DNA of 64,000 nt. It comes from Saussurea involucrata (taxonomy: Eukaryota > Streptophyta > Magnoliopsida > Asterales > Asteraceae). Below the pieces are notes generated by a model. It saw only the letters and a program-made list of their open reading frames with translations, did no database searches and was not told the origin of the DNA. The stretch covers positions 184,868,784 through 184,932,783 of the forward strand of contig CM066320.1 of assembly GCA_033807775.1 (NCBI GenBank), given 5' to 3'. Positions within the stretch are counted from its first letter, which is position 1. The number at the start of each line of letters is the position of its first letter. Shown in pieces: positions 1 through 13,288 of this stretch. The position numbers and the translations under genes are program-made.

Positions 1-1017
1 AGATCCACGCCTTTGGGATTGATACCTTGGAGGTATTCCCGATGTGCCGGTCCTTGGGGCGTTACCTTGGAGGTAGACGTCAAGGTATATCTTCAATTAC
101 GGTGTAACTTGGGTTTCGTAGAGCAGAAGTCGAGGAATAGGCAGAGTTAAATGTTGTAATTCCTGATTTCGTTGGGAGGACCAGAGATAGGCAGAGTTAA
201 ATATTGTAATCTCTACTCCCAGTTGTGCGATGAACGTTGTATGGGTGGTATACTTATGTGTTACCTCCACCTTCAACGGATACGGGTCTCCCCCGTTTAT
301 GGTATTTGAACTTTATTACATTTTACGGTTGCGTGAGTATTGCTTCGTATTATGTTTTAATAAAGCGTTATATTTAATGGATGGTTTCCATGATTTATGG
401 GTTGAGTATTTTGTCGTCAATCGTATTTGGAGGTTTTTGCCTAAACTAGATTATTCACGTACTTGCGTGAGTTGGAATTGTAACTCATTTTGGAAAATAC
501 TTTACACTTTTCGGGAATGGTTCCCATGGATTTTGGGTGCGTTGGAAAATGAGTCATTGATGCCCATTTGTGAAACCTCTTCTGGAAATGATAATCTTTG
601 TCGCAAACTTTCATTCAAATATTTATTTAAAATCATGACTAAAACTACTATCCTCCGATTTATGATTTTATATAGTCATGATAAAATGCTTGAAGTCACT
701 AGGCGTTAGCCTAACCCTTTTTATTTGTCGGCATGTGCAACAGGCTCAGGTTGGGGTAGCTCTAGCTACATTGTGAAGTGGCGAGTGCTAGTAGGGTGCA
801 CGAAAGGTGACTTGAGTAGTGAAGTCTTCCACACTTGTTTGGACTAGCAACTTATGATGTATTAAGTAACGCCCGTCTTAAGTTACGAATTGTAGACTTA
901 TAATGTTTTAAATTCCGAGGTATTTTAAGGAATGAATTGTAGAAGTGATTGTATCTATTTTGGTTAATTTATTGAATTTTAATGTTAGTTGCTCGTTCCA
1001 AATTTGAGGGTGTTACA
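1..1017 (+). repeat. LTR end, family A (left copy)
   Basis: This stretch ends in GGGTGTTACA at 1017. Its reverse complement matches the sequence starting TGTAACACCCTC at 61283, including a shared block around GTTGCACATGCCGACAAATA, so both are copies of one long LTR family in opposite orientation. By comparison with the right copy, which has a TATA-like box placed for minus-strand transcription, this copy reads on the plus strand and 1017 is its U5 end. No primer-binding site follows, so it is a 3' LTR or a solo LTR. A 24-base block is repeated at 137-160 and 187-210. The open frame at 230-709 has no recognisable domain and I do not call it a gene. Confidence 0.7.
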
Positions 1018-4000
1018 AGAAGTCTTATGCTTTTCAGTCCAACCAGCTAAGCTCCACTCGATTGTCCCAAACCGTTCGGATGGAAAACATAGGCGTACTC
1101 CATGCTTCGGAACCGCCCTCGGTGAGTCACCACTTTCCAATATCGAGCTATCTCGTACCAAATACTTGTAACCTCCCTAAACACTATACTCGCTTAGTAC
1201 CACTTGAAATATCCAAGGCCGAATACACCCTGATTTGGTTCGCTTCCGTCCACACATCGGGACTCACGGTTTTAAAACACGTCTGATTAAGGTCTCTCAT
1301 GCATCCTTACTTCCTTAAAATAAGGAACTTGGCGGAATTCCCCGTCACAACAACGAGAATCTTTTACTAGGAAAATCACTCACTTGACAACTTGGCACAA
1401 GGCCAATCTTGTACGTCCGAACGAACTCACACTCAAGAGTTCCCTCCTCGGGGTACATGCAATTTCTAGATTACTTCTTCTAATCGACATACGTCTATGC
1501 AGATCATTCTCCCTTCCCGAATCACCTCGGCTACAGCTTGACAACTAATTCATACGTTCTCATCACTTCACACGTAAACGTAACTAACAGTAGGAAACCT
1601 CAAAAATCCCTCATTGGAGTGTTCACCTAGTTGAATTGAACTTATCCTGAAGACACATCAATTTCTCACTACTTGCCACAAACGTCCAGTCATATATAAC
1701 ATAACTTCGGTTACCCTCACTCAACAAGGAGGAGTAACCATGCTCACCCAACCATTCCCAATAGCATATCACTGAACGACCCATTCGTTTGAATATTTCT
1801 CACAACGTCACCAACTCAACTCATTCAACTGCATTTTTCCACTTCTTTCCCGCATAAAAACATACAGAAATCCCCTTCCACAATACTCTTTCCAGGAGTT
1901 CGCACACTTATCGATGACAATCTACACACACTACTCCACTTTTCGGTCTTACTGCCAAGCTTACTACTTCCAACCTACTCACTTATTCCGACATACGATC
2001 TTCACATCCCCACGTTAGTGTGGAGCACCGCCCACCAAACATTACTTGCCCCTCTCTTCCGACCTTTCCACATGCTGATAACACTTTCTCATTACTATAC
2101 ATAACCAAACGGTTGCACCAAAATTCTAACTTAAGGCATTCAACCAAGTCATCTCGAAATGACACCAGTGTTCGAAGTTACTACACATTCTTTGATCTCC
2201 AACTATTACCTTCTCGGATAATTCTTTCACACATAAGAAACAATTCACATTCTTTAAAGATTTCGCATCTCCTACACCACATTTTTTAGTAACCCATCCA
2301 TCATATTCTTTAAATTTCCAATGATTCCTAGAATATACTTACTTAGCGACTCACACAACCAAAACACTTGGCTTCTCCTTTGGGTAACCACCCACTACTG
2401 CTCCGACATTCTACTCCGATAATAGCCAAATCACAAAGCCAACTTACAACCATGTGTTCCAACAACTTGATTAACAAATCGTACATCTCATCCGAAACCC
2501 CCGAAAAGGCTTTCGTCGAATGCTTCCTCTTTCTAACATCACATTACTACAACTCTGACTGGCACATTTATCTTGGCAATTGTTACCACTACTCATCCGT
2601 ACCTTCTCCACCCATAACTTCACACTGCAGACCAGATCTCTCATGGTCATTGTACACAACATCAAACTTGCCTTCATAATCGTTCGCATAAATAACCAAG
2701 TATATCTCACTACTTTGTCTTTCCCAAACCATTACATAGACAGGGCACATTCCCTTACAGATCGATATAATCTACACACTCACTTCGCTTGTGCTAAATA
2801 CCTCATCTTTTTACGAACCGTCCAAACCTCGTAAGTAAAACGCTTATCCAAAACAGTAGTCTTTCACCATCTTAACACCCATACAAGGTGGTCCACCACC
2901 ATGCATGTACCTATCTTTCCTAGATGACTTCTTGCGTCTACACGCCAGAGCGATTTTCTCAACTTTCAACCTTCTGGTTCAAGTCTTCGGTCTCAGCTAC
3001 CTTACACAGCTGCCGACTTCAACATCAATAGTCGACCTATTGATATTTCCTTAATCTATTCTTCAACAAGGGTTCCTTACTGAACCTAATCCTTCCAACA
3101 TATCCTAAGCATCTTCACATCTCGACGTCCTCACTTAAAGGGAAAAATTTCATGACTTACTCGTGCAATGTCAATATTACAAGGTCACCTTAAAACTCAT
3201 AATTGACACCAAGGACATTTCATTCTGCCTCGCAACACTACTCATTGCTAACACCTTGACGACTTCAAGTCCTCCCTCCGGACACAACCGACCCTCGACA
3301 ACTGTATTTCCAGTTACCGACTGAGGACAGAGCCTCATACAACCGACACCAAAGTCTACTTCTGACTCTTTCACTGCTCGCCTCTCTTCTTGAACACAAA
3401 TACTAAAACTACAACATTCTCCCCTGATTTGTCCAACACCTCCCCACTCTTGGGGTCCTTCCTTATCTTAAAATGTAGTACTCTACGACCTAGTGAGTTC
3501 ATAGCCTTCATGCATGACAACGTGATAAATAAACCGTTTCACACATTTTATCATTTTAAATAAACAACACTTGGAACCAACCTGGGTACACATGACCCCA
3601 ACACTCTCATAACTCCAACGCCCTGCACAACGATCTCGAGAATCGTTTGCATGCAACTTTCCGTAAAACTTAATCTTACTCAACCAAAACGACGTTGTTA
3701 CGACAGTAACCTATGGAATGAAAATCTTCCATACGACAAAATTCTGAAAGAAATTACCGACACGAAATAAACCAGTCGTCTCTCACACCCATTTATTTAA
3801 CTTCAACATGTCAATACTCATTTTGGTTATAAAAGTTTTGCTGGCAAACGTTTTCTTGACTTTTTGTAACAATTTAACTTATCATGAAAAGTGTGAAGTA
3901 TTTTGCAAATTGCTAAGCTCAAAATTTCATTATGCGGCGTAAATGGAATTGCCTTTTTCTTTAAATACACACTTGCACATGCGGACTCAATCCCGACCAA

Positions 4001-4926
4001 AATTGCTATTTACGCATTTGCTTTTAATCACGAAAACTCATGTAACACACACAAGAACGCAATGCATGAAATTCTACTCGCAAATGAAGGCTACTCACTC
4101 AAACAAGGTCAACCGTTTTACTCACGCAACTTATCTTTAACACTCTACCTTCGACCAGTGGTCGCCCTCCTGGCCTTACAATAACCTGTTGTACATGCGT
4201 TCCACGATCCACTTACTCAACCATTTCATACTATTTTCATTTTGATCAATTATCTCACATTCTACCTCTACACGCTTTCAATCCACTACTGATATCTCCC
4301 TTCATTGATCATGTCGCTGAAAAGCTCGACTAAAGAGTCAGGGCTCTACTCCTCCACTCGCTCTTGGATTGACGCTTTCAAGATCTTGACACTGTCCTTC
4401 CTTACCATCACAAATGGTCTACCCCACGATCTCTAGAACTGGGACTCTCCAGAACCAGGAGTCTTACTCAAAAGCAATTACTCATACTCGTCGATCCCAC
4501 GAAGATCTACCTCTAGACAACTCATAACATTTCAAACAATATTTCTTCTCTACGATGTATACATACATCACATCATAAATGATCTTTTACGATACTTCCC
4601 CAACAATGAGTCTCAATCTACCTCTCAGGGATCTTGCTGACATTTTAGAATACTGGAACACAACATATAAACTAGCTTAAGACAACAACATCGGAATAAT
4701 AACGCATATTAAGCACATACATGTACCTGTAAGTACGCAATTACACTGGCCAGGTGTAATCCCAAACTTACCTTACACGATCGTCCTTGGTACCCTATTA
4801 GTCCTATTTCTATAATAGTGCTCTCCTAACGCATTTCCTGATTCTCAGTTGTGATTTCTACTCCCAAAGTTTAAGTTTAGGCCCGTCCGGTCACCTAAAT
4901 CCCTTAAAGCTGGCTCTGATACCAAC
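1018..4926 (-). mobile_element. Decayed internal region of LTR element B
   Basis: On the minus strand this region follows an LTR end (4927) and a primer-binding site (4911-4924), so it should be the start of a retrotransposon interior. No frame longer than about 100 codons survives and I recognise no gag, protease or RT motif. A short minus-strand stretch near 4305-4440 reads like a charged gag N-terminus, but it is broken by stops and the match is weak. The region is C- and T-rich on the plus strand. It stops at 1017 against family A, so A probably inserted into B and the rest of B lies outside the window. It may instead be a non-coding derivative that never carried pol. Confidence 0.5.
4911..4924 (-). 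other. Primer-binding site of element B (initiator Met tRNA)
   Basis: The minus strand reads TGGTATCAGAGCCA two bases after the LTR terminus TGTTACA. This is the standard plant complement of the 3' end of initiator methionine tRNA. It fixes the orientation of element B as minus. Confidence 0.85.
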
Positions 4927-4955
4927 TGTAACAACCCAGTCTAAAGTAGAGCATG
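4927..4955 (-). repeat. Element B 5' LTR, inner fragment
   Basis: These 29 bases (TGTAACAACCC at the inner edge) are the U5 end of the LTR that resumes at 24995. The Athila insertion separates the two parts. The last five bases, GCATG, are the Athila target-site duplication. Confidence 0.75.
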
Positions 4956-6552
4956 TGGTACGTGCGAAATATGTGATTTAATCGCAGTGGGTTGCAAACT
5001 GTCCATAGTGGAAAGTACAAGTGTACACTGACCACTATGATCGTCACAGCAAGTAATAGTTGGTAAAATACCAGAATCGAATCCACAGGGACTGGGCAAT
5101 CAAGACAATACGGTTCTCATAAGCTCATTTTACAGGTTTCAATTACAGAAGAAGCAATATTTTGGTTTGTTTGGTGAAATGCTACTTTAACGATTTTACT
5201 TAAGATTTAAAAGAAGGAATGTAGGTTAGATTTTCCCTAGATTTTATATTAAATTCCTGATCCTAAAAATGATCCTTGTACTTGAGGTGGACATTTTCGC
5301 TAGAAAAGCCCGGTTACAAAATACTCACACCTTTAGGTAAAAATCCCTTACTCTTAGTACTTATTGTTTTGTCAATGGTAATCTCAAAATGGACCTTTTC
5401 AGGTCTCGATGGAATGTGTAGAGACAAATACTCTAAGTGTTTTAAATACACCAACTAGCTTGCCTACTACTCCAGTGGGTTGAGATTAGCTCACTGTGTC
5501 GACCTCACTTTCGCAAGTGTCATAAGAATTCTTTCGAATCCCCTAGCATCATCCAAGCTCGTGTCACTGCATTCTACTCATTTCTGAGTTAAGAACTAGA
5601 CTTTAGATCCTTACAAGTGATTGGCTTGTTCGCATCATTGGGCAATAATCGAGAGTGAATGACGAAAACAACAAATATTCCAAGTATAAAGATTACTCAA
5701 GCATTTTCTCTAAAATCCAGGTACTTCTCCTTCCTACATCCCAAGGGATGCTTAGCCCATAATGACTGAAGTAAAGAAAACAAAAGATGAAGATTTACAC
5801 ATAAGTAAACTGAAAGTGACTTGTATTAAAACCACAGTAGGGAACGAGGGTACGTCACTGCCACTAATTAACGATTATACTAGAAATTGGAAATACCGAA
5901 ATTTAAAGATCTATTGCAGTAAATTAAAGAACTAACTACATCTAAGCTTTTACTAGGTGTGGTAGTTAGAGATATGAAGGATGAATTAAATGAACCCCAA
6001 CTCCTCTTTATATACTAAGAGGAAAGGTTGGGTTTTACAAAAGATGGGTTTTATCTAGAGAATAAGGACTGAAGATAGAAAGCATAAAATTCAGCTTCTT
6101 TGTGCAACACTTCTATCCACAAGCTTGTAGTTCTTTTTCCCATTGGACCCATCACCTTTTCCAAAAAGTCCACTTAAAGTACCATGGGTTTTATTAAACA
6201 ATTCACCTTGCCATGATTTTAGGAACATGCTTGTACTTCTCAATCCCATGCCTTTTGCCAATTGAACCTTCTATTCTCCAGACTTTTACCTTCAAGCTAA
6301 GATTTGATTTCCTTTTGTCTTCTTCTTTTCTCGGCAGTAGGGTCCGGAGTGGGCACTCCGCAAGTCACTGCAGGTATTTCGTGAAAAAGCAACAAAATAC
6401 TACCAAATGGTTTATAAAAACTATGGTTCACTCTTTTTGCTCATTTTTATAAATATTACCAAGAATTGGGGTTTTGAGAAGTGAAATGGCTAAAATTTGA
6501 CAAAATAAAATAAAAATAAAAGGAAATAATAACTCTAAAAATAGAGTTATCA
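4956..6552 (-). repeat. Athila 3' LTR
   Basis: It pairs with 23393-24989 at the same length, 1597 bp, and about 97-98 percent identity by eye. On the plus strand it starts TGGTACGTGCG and ends AGAGTTATCA. Open frames inside it (4904-5086, 5276-5458, 6213-6452) recur in the other LTR and have no coding signature. Confidence 0.95.
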
Positions 6553-7579
6553 CAACCTCAAACTTAAACCATTACTTGTCCCCAAGTAATAAAAAGAAAT
6601 AAAAAATAAAATAAAATTATGCATTTTTGAGCTTTCAGGGACTTACCGACTTCTCACTCTAAATGAATGTTGATCTCCCTCCATGGAGGCTTCTTTCGGT
6701 TCCAAGATTAAAACTTCACTTTTGTACTTGACGAAATCTTTCCCTTGTTCACATTTGATCAATAGGACTTTCTTGGGTTTGAAGGGTTTGTGACTTTGAA
6801 TATTTTCCCAAGGGTTTCGTAGTAGGCATTTCCAAACATGAACCGATAATTTCGCTTTGAGATTTTTATTTCAAGAAGTGAGTGTTTTTGTATTTTGTAA
6901 GGGTGAGTACGTACACTTCAGGCTTTTATTTGGGTATGGCTATTTTTTGTGGGAGTGGGTATTCTGATGGTCCAGAATAGGCACACCATCTTTTTCTGGG
7001 AGTGAACACTTTGATGGTCCAGAAAAGGCACACCATCAATCTTTTGTAGTGATACTCCGATTTTTTTTCTATTTTTGTGTTTTTGTTGTTGTTTTTTTTG
7101 GAGGGGGGGTATATCTTACCCACCTCAAACTTAGGACCTCACAGTGTCCCCACTGTGGAAAGACTAGAAGTCACTCTGGAAGTCCCACCTCAAACTTAAA
7201 ATCGCACAGTGTCCTCACTGTGACTTGGAAAGTGGGTTCGAAGAGGTATTTGCGGGTACAAAAAGGTTGAGTTTGGATGCAAAAATGTCCTATATCATAT
7301 CATGGTGACAAATTGAGATTCGTACTTACAAAAGTGACTTTTTAAGTCGGAAGCCGAGAGTTGCACCTTGAAATGGAAAGAGATCAAAAAGCATTCAAAT
7401 GAGAATTAAGTTAGTACCCAAAATACCTACTTATCAGTAGGTAAAGCATGCATTATTCAACCAAAATAAAGATGTAGCAAAGTGTCAAAAGCCTAGCCAT
7501 AGGCACATACCAAACAGACAGAAAAATTAAAATTGTTTTTGAGAGCAATTAGAGTGGAACCACAGTCCCAACAAACCAT
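6553..7579 (-). other. Athila 3' non-coding region with polypurine tract
   Basis: The minus strand reads AAGTTTGAGGTTG directly before the 3' LTR, the usual Athila polypurine tract position and form. The rest is non-coding. It holds two copies of a block around GATGGTCCAGAA (6967-7040) and two copies of a block with the hairpin CACAGTG-TCCC-CACTGTG (7115-7157 and 7184-7222), each next to a second and third copy of the CTCAAACTTA motif seen in the polypurine tract. Confidence 0.7.
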
Positions 7580-9606
7580 TTAGTGGGTAGGAGTCGCTTG
7601 CGGTAAACTTTCTACGGAGTCACCATTGAGATCATCTTCATTTTCATTGGAGGGACATATTCCTTCCGAAAAATCAGGGAGTTGTGCAGCAAGCAGGGGA
7701 TCAGCACCCTGGTACATCTGATTGAGGATCACATCCCTATCTAGTGTATACATCCAGAACGATTCGGTGGCCTGATTCATATTCTTCTGCTGGGCTTCTA
7801 TGAGATCGACGCGATAAGTGAGAATCGTTAAGGCGTTCAGAATTCCTTCCAAGGGATTGCTAGAGCTGCCTGGAGTGGGATGGCGTTGTGGGTTGCTGGA
7901 GGATCTCACTGTGGCTTCTGTATCAACAGGTTCTTCAGGAGGAGTGGCAATTGCTCTCCCCATCTTTTTTATTGTTACGATGCTAATGTTGTTCATCGAA
8001 GTGACCCACTTGTCATCTGGAGCAGAAGGCACTCCAGCATCGATTAGTAAAGACGTTATGAGGCAAGGGAGAGGGAGGATTACCTTCTTTCGGGTTCGTG
8101 CTTGGTGAATTGGGGAATGCATTAGGATTCCCAGGTTGATCGTTTTCCATGTTAGGATGCAGTACAACAGAGCGCAGTTGTGCATCGATAGGGTTGTATC
8201 ATGCGATATGGGCGATAGGGAGGCACGCAGAAATTGGAACCACACAGCGGCCTCGGTAGTCAGGGAGCTAGCGTGCAGGCACTTCCTCTGGCCATCCCTA
8301 TCCTAGGGTTTTCCTTCAGCTGCTAGTGCTTTCAAAATAGCCTCTTCATCCGCCGGGGTCATTTTTTCAGAAAATTAGCAAAGGTGCACACAAGTGGGGT
8401 CCTTATTCCAAGGACCCGATTGATTGTGGTTGCATTATAGTGCATGGTATGACCCCGGACTTTCACAAACGTATCCTTAGTCTGAGAGGCCTCGGCATAA
8501 AATTATTTTACCAAAGAGGCGTTGGCCCGTCTATTGGCAGTTGCCAATGTCGCCCAATCTTGCTTTTAAACCCTCTCTTTGATAAAAGGGTTGGCCTCTA
8601 CAAAGTCAAGGTCAAAACCCCTCTCTAAGTTCAACTTTTGATTGACTATGCAGTCATAGTGGGCAGCGACTGCTGGAGTCGTGAACTGCCTCGGCACCCC
8701 ACTGGGGGCATGCTCAGTGCCCACTGTGGATTGATGTGGGTTTTCAGTTTGAACTTGTTCATCACCAGCATCAGATTCATAAGATGATGAACTTAAAGAG
8801 GGAGCAAAACCCTTACCTTTCCCAGATGCTTTCTTCCTTGATTTCTTGGCCGGCGTTTTCTCCGAAATGGTCACCGTAGACCTGGTGACCATGCCTCTTT
8901 CCTCATAGCTCTCTTGATGGGGTTCTTCTCACTGTGGGCTGACTTATGAAGTGCCTCCAAATCGATAGTGCTACCGACTGGGAGTTTGTGATCAGTCTGA
9001 ATCTGCTCCTTGCTTTGGAGTATCGCAACCCTGCTTCGTTCTTTTGGTTTTCGTCTTCTTGTCTGATTTGGTCTTCTTCTTCCTTTCTCAGCTTTTCTTC
9101 TTCTGCCCTTTTCTTCTCTTCTTCAAGTAATCTTTTTTTTCATTCCTTTGTCTTTCCTCCTCCTCTCTCAACAATCTTTCTGCTTCTTCTTTTCGGATTC
9201 TCTCTTCCTCCTCTTTTCGTACTCTTTCTTCCTCCTCTCGTGCCAACCTTTCTTCTTCCTCTTTCTTTTTCTTCTCAACCTCTTTTTTTTCTTTTAAGGG
9301 CAAGGATATTTTGGTTGTATTCTTCTTGTAACTTTAACATTTTTTCATCAGTTTGCTGCACTTCGGTATCAAAACCACTCAGACTAGCGTCTGAGGCCTT
9401 CGAAGATGAAGCAGCTTTCGAGCCTTCTTGCTTTGATGACTCTGCATCCGGTGCGATGGTTGTCATTGGATGTTCACCAGAGGATGGCGGAGGTTCGTTT
9501 AGGTCGCCGGTGATGTTTTCCAGTGGGTTATCGTAGTTGGTTCTGCAGCGGATTGCGGCGCGGCTGGGCTTAGTAGGGTTAGGGTTGAGTCTCTTGCTTT
9601 TTGCCA
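7580..9606 (-). pseudogene. Athila env-position ORF with plant transposon-protein domain, broken
   Basis: This is the extra ORF that Athila elements carry between integrase and the 3' LTR; its function is unproven and it is often called envelope-like. The likely start is the ATG at 9604-9606, giving a basic N-terminus (MAKSKRLNPNPTK). A very Glu/Lys/Arg-rich coiled-coil segment follows at 9088-9300 and is in another frame, apparently shifted in an A8 run near 9290. A second shift lies in an A-rich run near 9130. The segment 8566-8892 is another piece. The C-terminal piece, 7580-8300, contains AAVWFQFLRASLSPISHDTT and LPLPCLITSLLIDAGVP, which I recognise as the 'putative plant transposon protein' domain of such ORFs. 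Stops fill 8300-8566. No signal peptide or clear membrane segment survives. Confidence 0.7.
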
Positions 9607-9747
9607 TTGAAGAGTGTTTGATGTTCTTTGAGAGAAAATACTTGGAAAGGAAAAGTATGTGTGAGATATTTGGAGTAAAAGTTGGTTTTTGGAATTTGGT
9701 GTGGAAATTAGTTATTCTCTGGGTAATATGTTTTAGGAGGGAACCGT

Positions 9748-9753
<6 letters not shown>

Positions 9754-9785
<32 letters not shown>
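9754..9785. repeat. (GA)n microsatellite
   Basis: About 16 GA units lie just upstream, on the minus strand, of the env-position ORF start. On that strand it would be a CT-rich leader. Confidence 0.95.
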
Positions 9786-9788
<3 letters not shown>

Positions 9789-10103
9789 GTTATGATAGTT
9801 TTTCTTGAAAAATGGCGAAATAGGTGCAAGGTGGCAAGAAAAGTAGACCCTTGTGTAAGAAAAGGTGATATGTTGTCAGCTCTTGGGCCCCTAAGCCGTC
9901 CCATCGAAGCGTCAGGTCAGCAGTGGGAAGCGCAGTGACATGCTCGATGTCACTGCGAAGCAATTGTTCGACTTTCTCTTCAAAACTTGGCAATCTCTCC
10001 TACACACATTAAAATAAACTACCACACAGAATTAAAAAACCAAAAATAATAAAAAGACAACAACTAATTGAAATAAAATATTTACACATGATTCTGACTT
10101 TTC
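9786..10103 (-). other. Athila spacer between integrase and env-position ORF
   Basis: No coding signature is visible. The open frame 9790-9993 has no recognisable domain. A short inverted pair, CAGTGACATG and ATGTCACTG, lies at 9932-9957. Confidence 0.5.
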
Positions 10104-13001
10104 TTAACCAGAATGGGGTAGAGAGTGGGATGGAATTTGAGCACTATCGCTCAGAAAATGCTTTACTCTCTGCCCATTGACCTTGAATGTTTGACCAGTA
10201 TGTGGGGACATTAATTCCACTGTTCCAAAGGGACTCGCCTTGACCACTGTGTACGGTCCCGTCCATCGTGATTTTAATTTACCAGGAAAAATTTTAAGAC
10301 GGGAATTGAACAAGAATACCGGTTGGCCTTCAATGAACTCCCTATGGTTGATTTTTCGATCATGCCACATCTTGGTCTTTTCTTTGTACAACTTTGCATT
10401 TTCATAGGAGTGGTATCTCAACTCCTCTAGCTCATGCAATTGTAAGAACCTCTTGGTTCCGCATCATCCTCACTCATGTTAAGCTCTTTAAGGGCCCAAA
10501 ATGCCTTGTGCTCTAATTCAATCGGTAAATGGCAAGCTTTGCCAAAAACCAACTTAAATGGAGACATTGCCAAAGGAGTTTTGTAGGTCGTATGATAGGC
10601 CCAAAGAGTATCATCAAGTTTGGTTGACCAATCTTTGCGGTGTGGTTTAACAACTTTCTCTAAAATGCTTTTGATTTCTCGATTTTAAAGTTCGGCCAAA
10701 CCGTTGGTCTGTGGGTGATTTGCGGTGGCCACTCTATGATGTATGTCATATTTAGCAAGGACCGAACTCATGACTTTGTTTACAAAATGGGTTCCTTCGT
10801 CACTAATCAATGCCCGTGGTGTTCCAAATCGAGTGAAAATGTTTTTATGTAAAAATTTCACCACGGTATTTGCATCGTTGGAGTGACATGCAACAGCCTC
10901 CACCCATTTTGAAACATAGTCTACCGCAACCAAGATATAAAAGTTATTGTTTGAATTTAGGAAGGGACCCATGAAATTGATCCCACAAACATCAAAAAGT
11001 TCTACCTCTAGAATGTTATTAAGAGGCATTTCGTTCCTTTGTGAAATGTTCCCGGTGCGTTGACATTGCTCACAATTTTTCGCAAATTCAAAAGAGTCCT
11101 TAAACACAGTGGGCCAAAAGAACCCACATTGCAAGATTTTTGCAGCAGTGCGGTTTCCACCAAAGTGGCCACCGTAGTGGGATGTGTGACAACCTTGGAG
11201 TATTTCATGTTGCTCACTCCCGTGGACACAACGCCTCAATATTTGGTCCGTCCCTATCTTATATAAGAAAGGGTCATGCCAAACACATTGACGAGTATCA
11301 TGCAAAAATTTCTTAAATGGTTGTCCACTCATCCCGTGGGGCTTTAGTCCACTTGCTAAAAAGTTTGCAATGTCAGCATACCAAGGAATATTATTATCGT
11401 GATGTTGAGCTGCTAATAATTTTTCATCGGGAAAACTTTCCTGGACCGGAGTGGGATCCGCAGTGGTCACTACCTTCTCGAGCCTGGATAAATGGTCGGC
11501 GACCTGATTGCTTGTTCCTTTTCTATCAACGATCTCAAGGTCGAATTCTTGCAACAATAAAACCCATCGAATCAAACGTGGCTTGGAATCAGCTTTTTTG
11601 ATCAAGTATTTTATTGCTGCATGATCAGTGTGCACTATGACCTTTGTCCCTATCAAGTATGACCTGAAACGATCAAAAGCAAACACCACCGCAAGTAATT
11701 CTTTTTCAGTGACAGTATAATTAATCTGAGCTTCAATCAATGTTTTACTTGCATAATAAATGGGGTGAAAGATTTTGTTCTTCCTTTGTCCAAGAACTGC
11801 CCCCACAGCCCACTCGCTGGCATCACACATGACTTCGAATGGGAGTGACCAGTCAGGAGTGGTCACTATGGGTGCAGTAACTAAAGCTTTCTTGATTGTT
11901 TCAAAAGCATCTCGACATTCTTGGGTGAATTTAAATTCTTTTTCATGTTGCAAAAGGTTACATAGGGGTTTAGTTATTTTGGAAAAATCTTTGACGAACC
12001 TCCTATAGAAACCGGCGTGACCTAAAAAACTTCGAATGCCTTTCACAGTTGTGGGTTCGGGAAGTTGTGCTACTACTTCGAGCTTGGCTTTGTCAACCTC
12101 TAACCCTCTCTTTGAGACAAGATGACCTAGGACAATACCCTCTTCGACCATAAAATGACATTTTTCCCAATTTAAAATAAGGTCGTGGGTCTCACATCTC
12201 ACTAGGCTTTTCTCTAAATTTCCCAGGCAGTTGTCAAATGATGTCCCTATCACAGAAAAGTCATCCATAAAAACTTCTATGGTGTCCTCAATCATGTCGG
12301 TAAAAATGGCCATCATATAACGTTGGAAAGTGGCTGGGGCGTTACACAATCCAAATGGCATCCTCCGAAATGCAAAAGTACCGTAGGGACAAGTAAAGGT
12401 GGTATTTTCTTGGTCCTCGGGGGCGATATGGATTTGGTTGTATCCGGAGTATCCATCTAGAAAACAATAGAATTCTTTTCCCGCTAACCTATCAAGCATT
12501 TGGTCAATGAAAGGTAGGGGAAAGTGGTCTTTCTTAGTGGCTAGGTTGAGTTGTCTATAATCCATGCATATTCTCCACCCAGTAATAGTCCTAGTGGAAA
12601 TGAGCTCGTTCTTGTCATTCTTCACTACAGTCGTCCCTCCCTTTTTAAGGACACATTGGACGGGGCTCACCCAACTACTACTAGCTATTGGGTAGATAAT
12701 ACCGGCGTCTAACCACTTCAAAACTTCTTTCTTAACTACCTCCTTCATTATGGGATTCAACCTTCTTTGGGGTTGGACTTTTCCAGGGTTGACATAGGGA
12801 AGGGCTAATACCTCTAATGTACGCTATGGTCCAACCAATTGCCTTCTTATGCTTCATCAACAGATCAATCAAAAGTTGTTCTTGTTCCTCACTAAGTTTG
12901 GAAGAGATAATAACGGGAAGTTTATTATCCTTAGCGAGATAAGCATATTTCAAGTGGGAAGGCAATGGTTTTAGCTCTAACTCGGGAGGTTGTTCTATTG
13001 A
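10104..13001 (-). pseudogene. Athila pol: reverse transcriptase, RNase H, integrase
   Basis: On the minus strand, 12732-13001 holds the linker before RT (PELELKPLPSHLKYAYLAKD). A frameshift near 12780 leads into 10685-12760, which holds the RT domain (GWRICMDYRQLNLATKKDHF, catalytic VFMDDFS), Ty3-type RNase H (MCDASEWAVGAVLG, VHTDHAAIKYL) and integrase. The integrase zinc finger is present (HTSHYGGHFGG, CEQC). The first core position reads GINF where the family normally has Asp, so a catalytic Asp appears replaced by Asn. The second Asp (ISDEGTHF) and the Glu (PQTNGLAEL) remain. A TAA stop falls at 10685-10687, the frame reopens after it, and another shift near 10445 leads to the C-terminal segment 10104-10439 with the RWTGPYTVV module. 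The upstream end is cut by element D. Confidence 0.93.
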
Positions 13002-13006
13002 AGGGG

Positions 13007-13288
13007 TGTTAGTTCCAGATCCGTGCAACGATTATGAAATCAAACAGATAAAACAATAGAGTAACGATTTCAATTGGTCATCTCTGATTAGCTTTCAATA
13101 TTAGATAGAATTACAATAAGAGTGAAAGAAAGCAAATGAGACAACTAGCCTATTTTTCTATGGCTAAGCTGCTTTATATATGGCGGGCCCGTGGTTAACA
13201 AGCCCACGGCCCGTTCACTAATAAGGCTCAAATACAAGAATTACAAATTAAACCCTGAACTTTAATTCAACATAAATTGACCCTAACA
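13007..13288 (-). repeat. Element D 3' LTR
   Basis: It pairs with 20510-20791. On the minus strand it runs TGTTAGGGTC to GGAACTAACA and has a TATATAAAG box at about 13173-13181. The neighbouring purine tract, AAAGGGGGAGAT on the minus strand at 13289-13300, marks it as the 3' LTR. Confidence 0.95.

Noticed and set aside
9088..9303. Glu/Lys/Arg-rich frame as a separate gene
   Set aside because: It continues the env-position ORF after a shift in an A-run, and low-complexity sequence gives spurious open frames.
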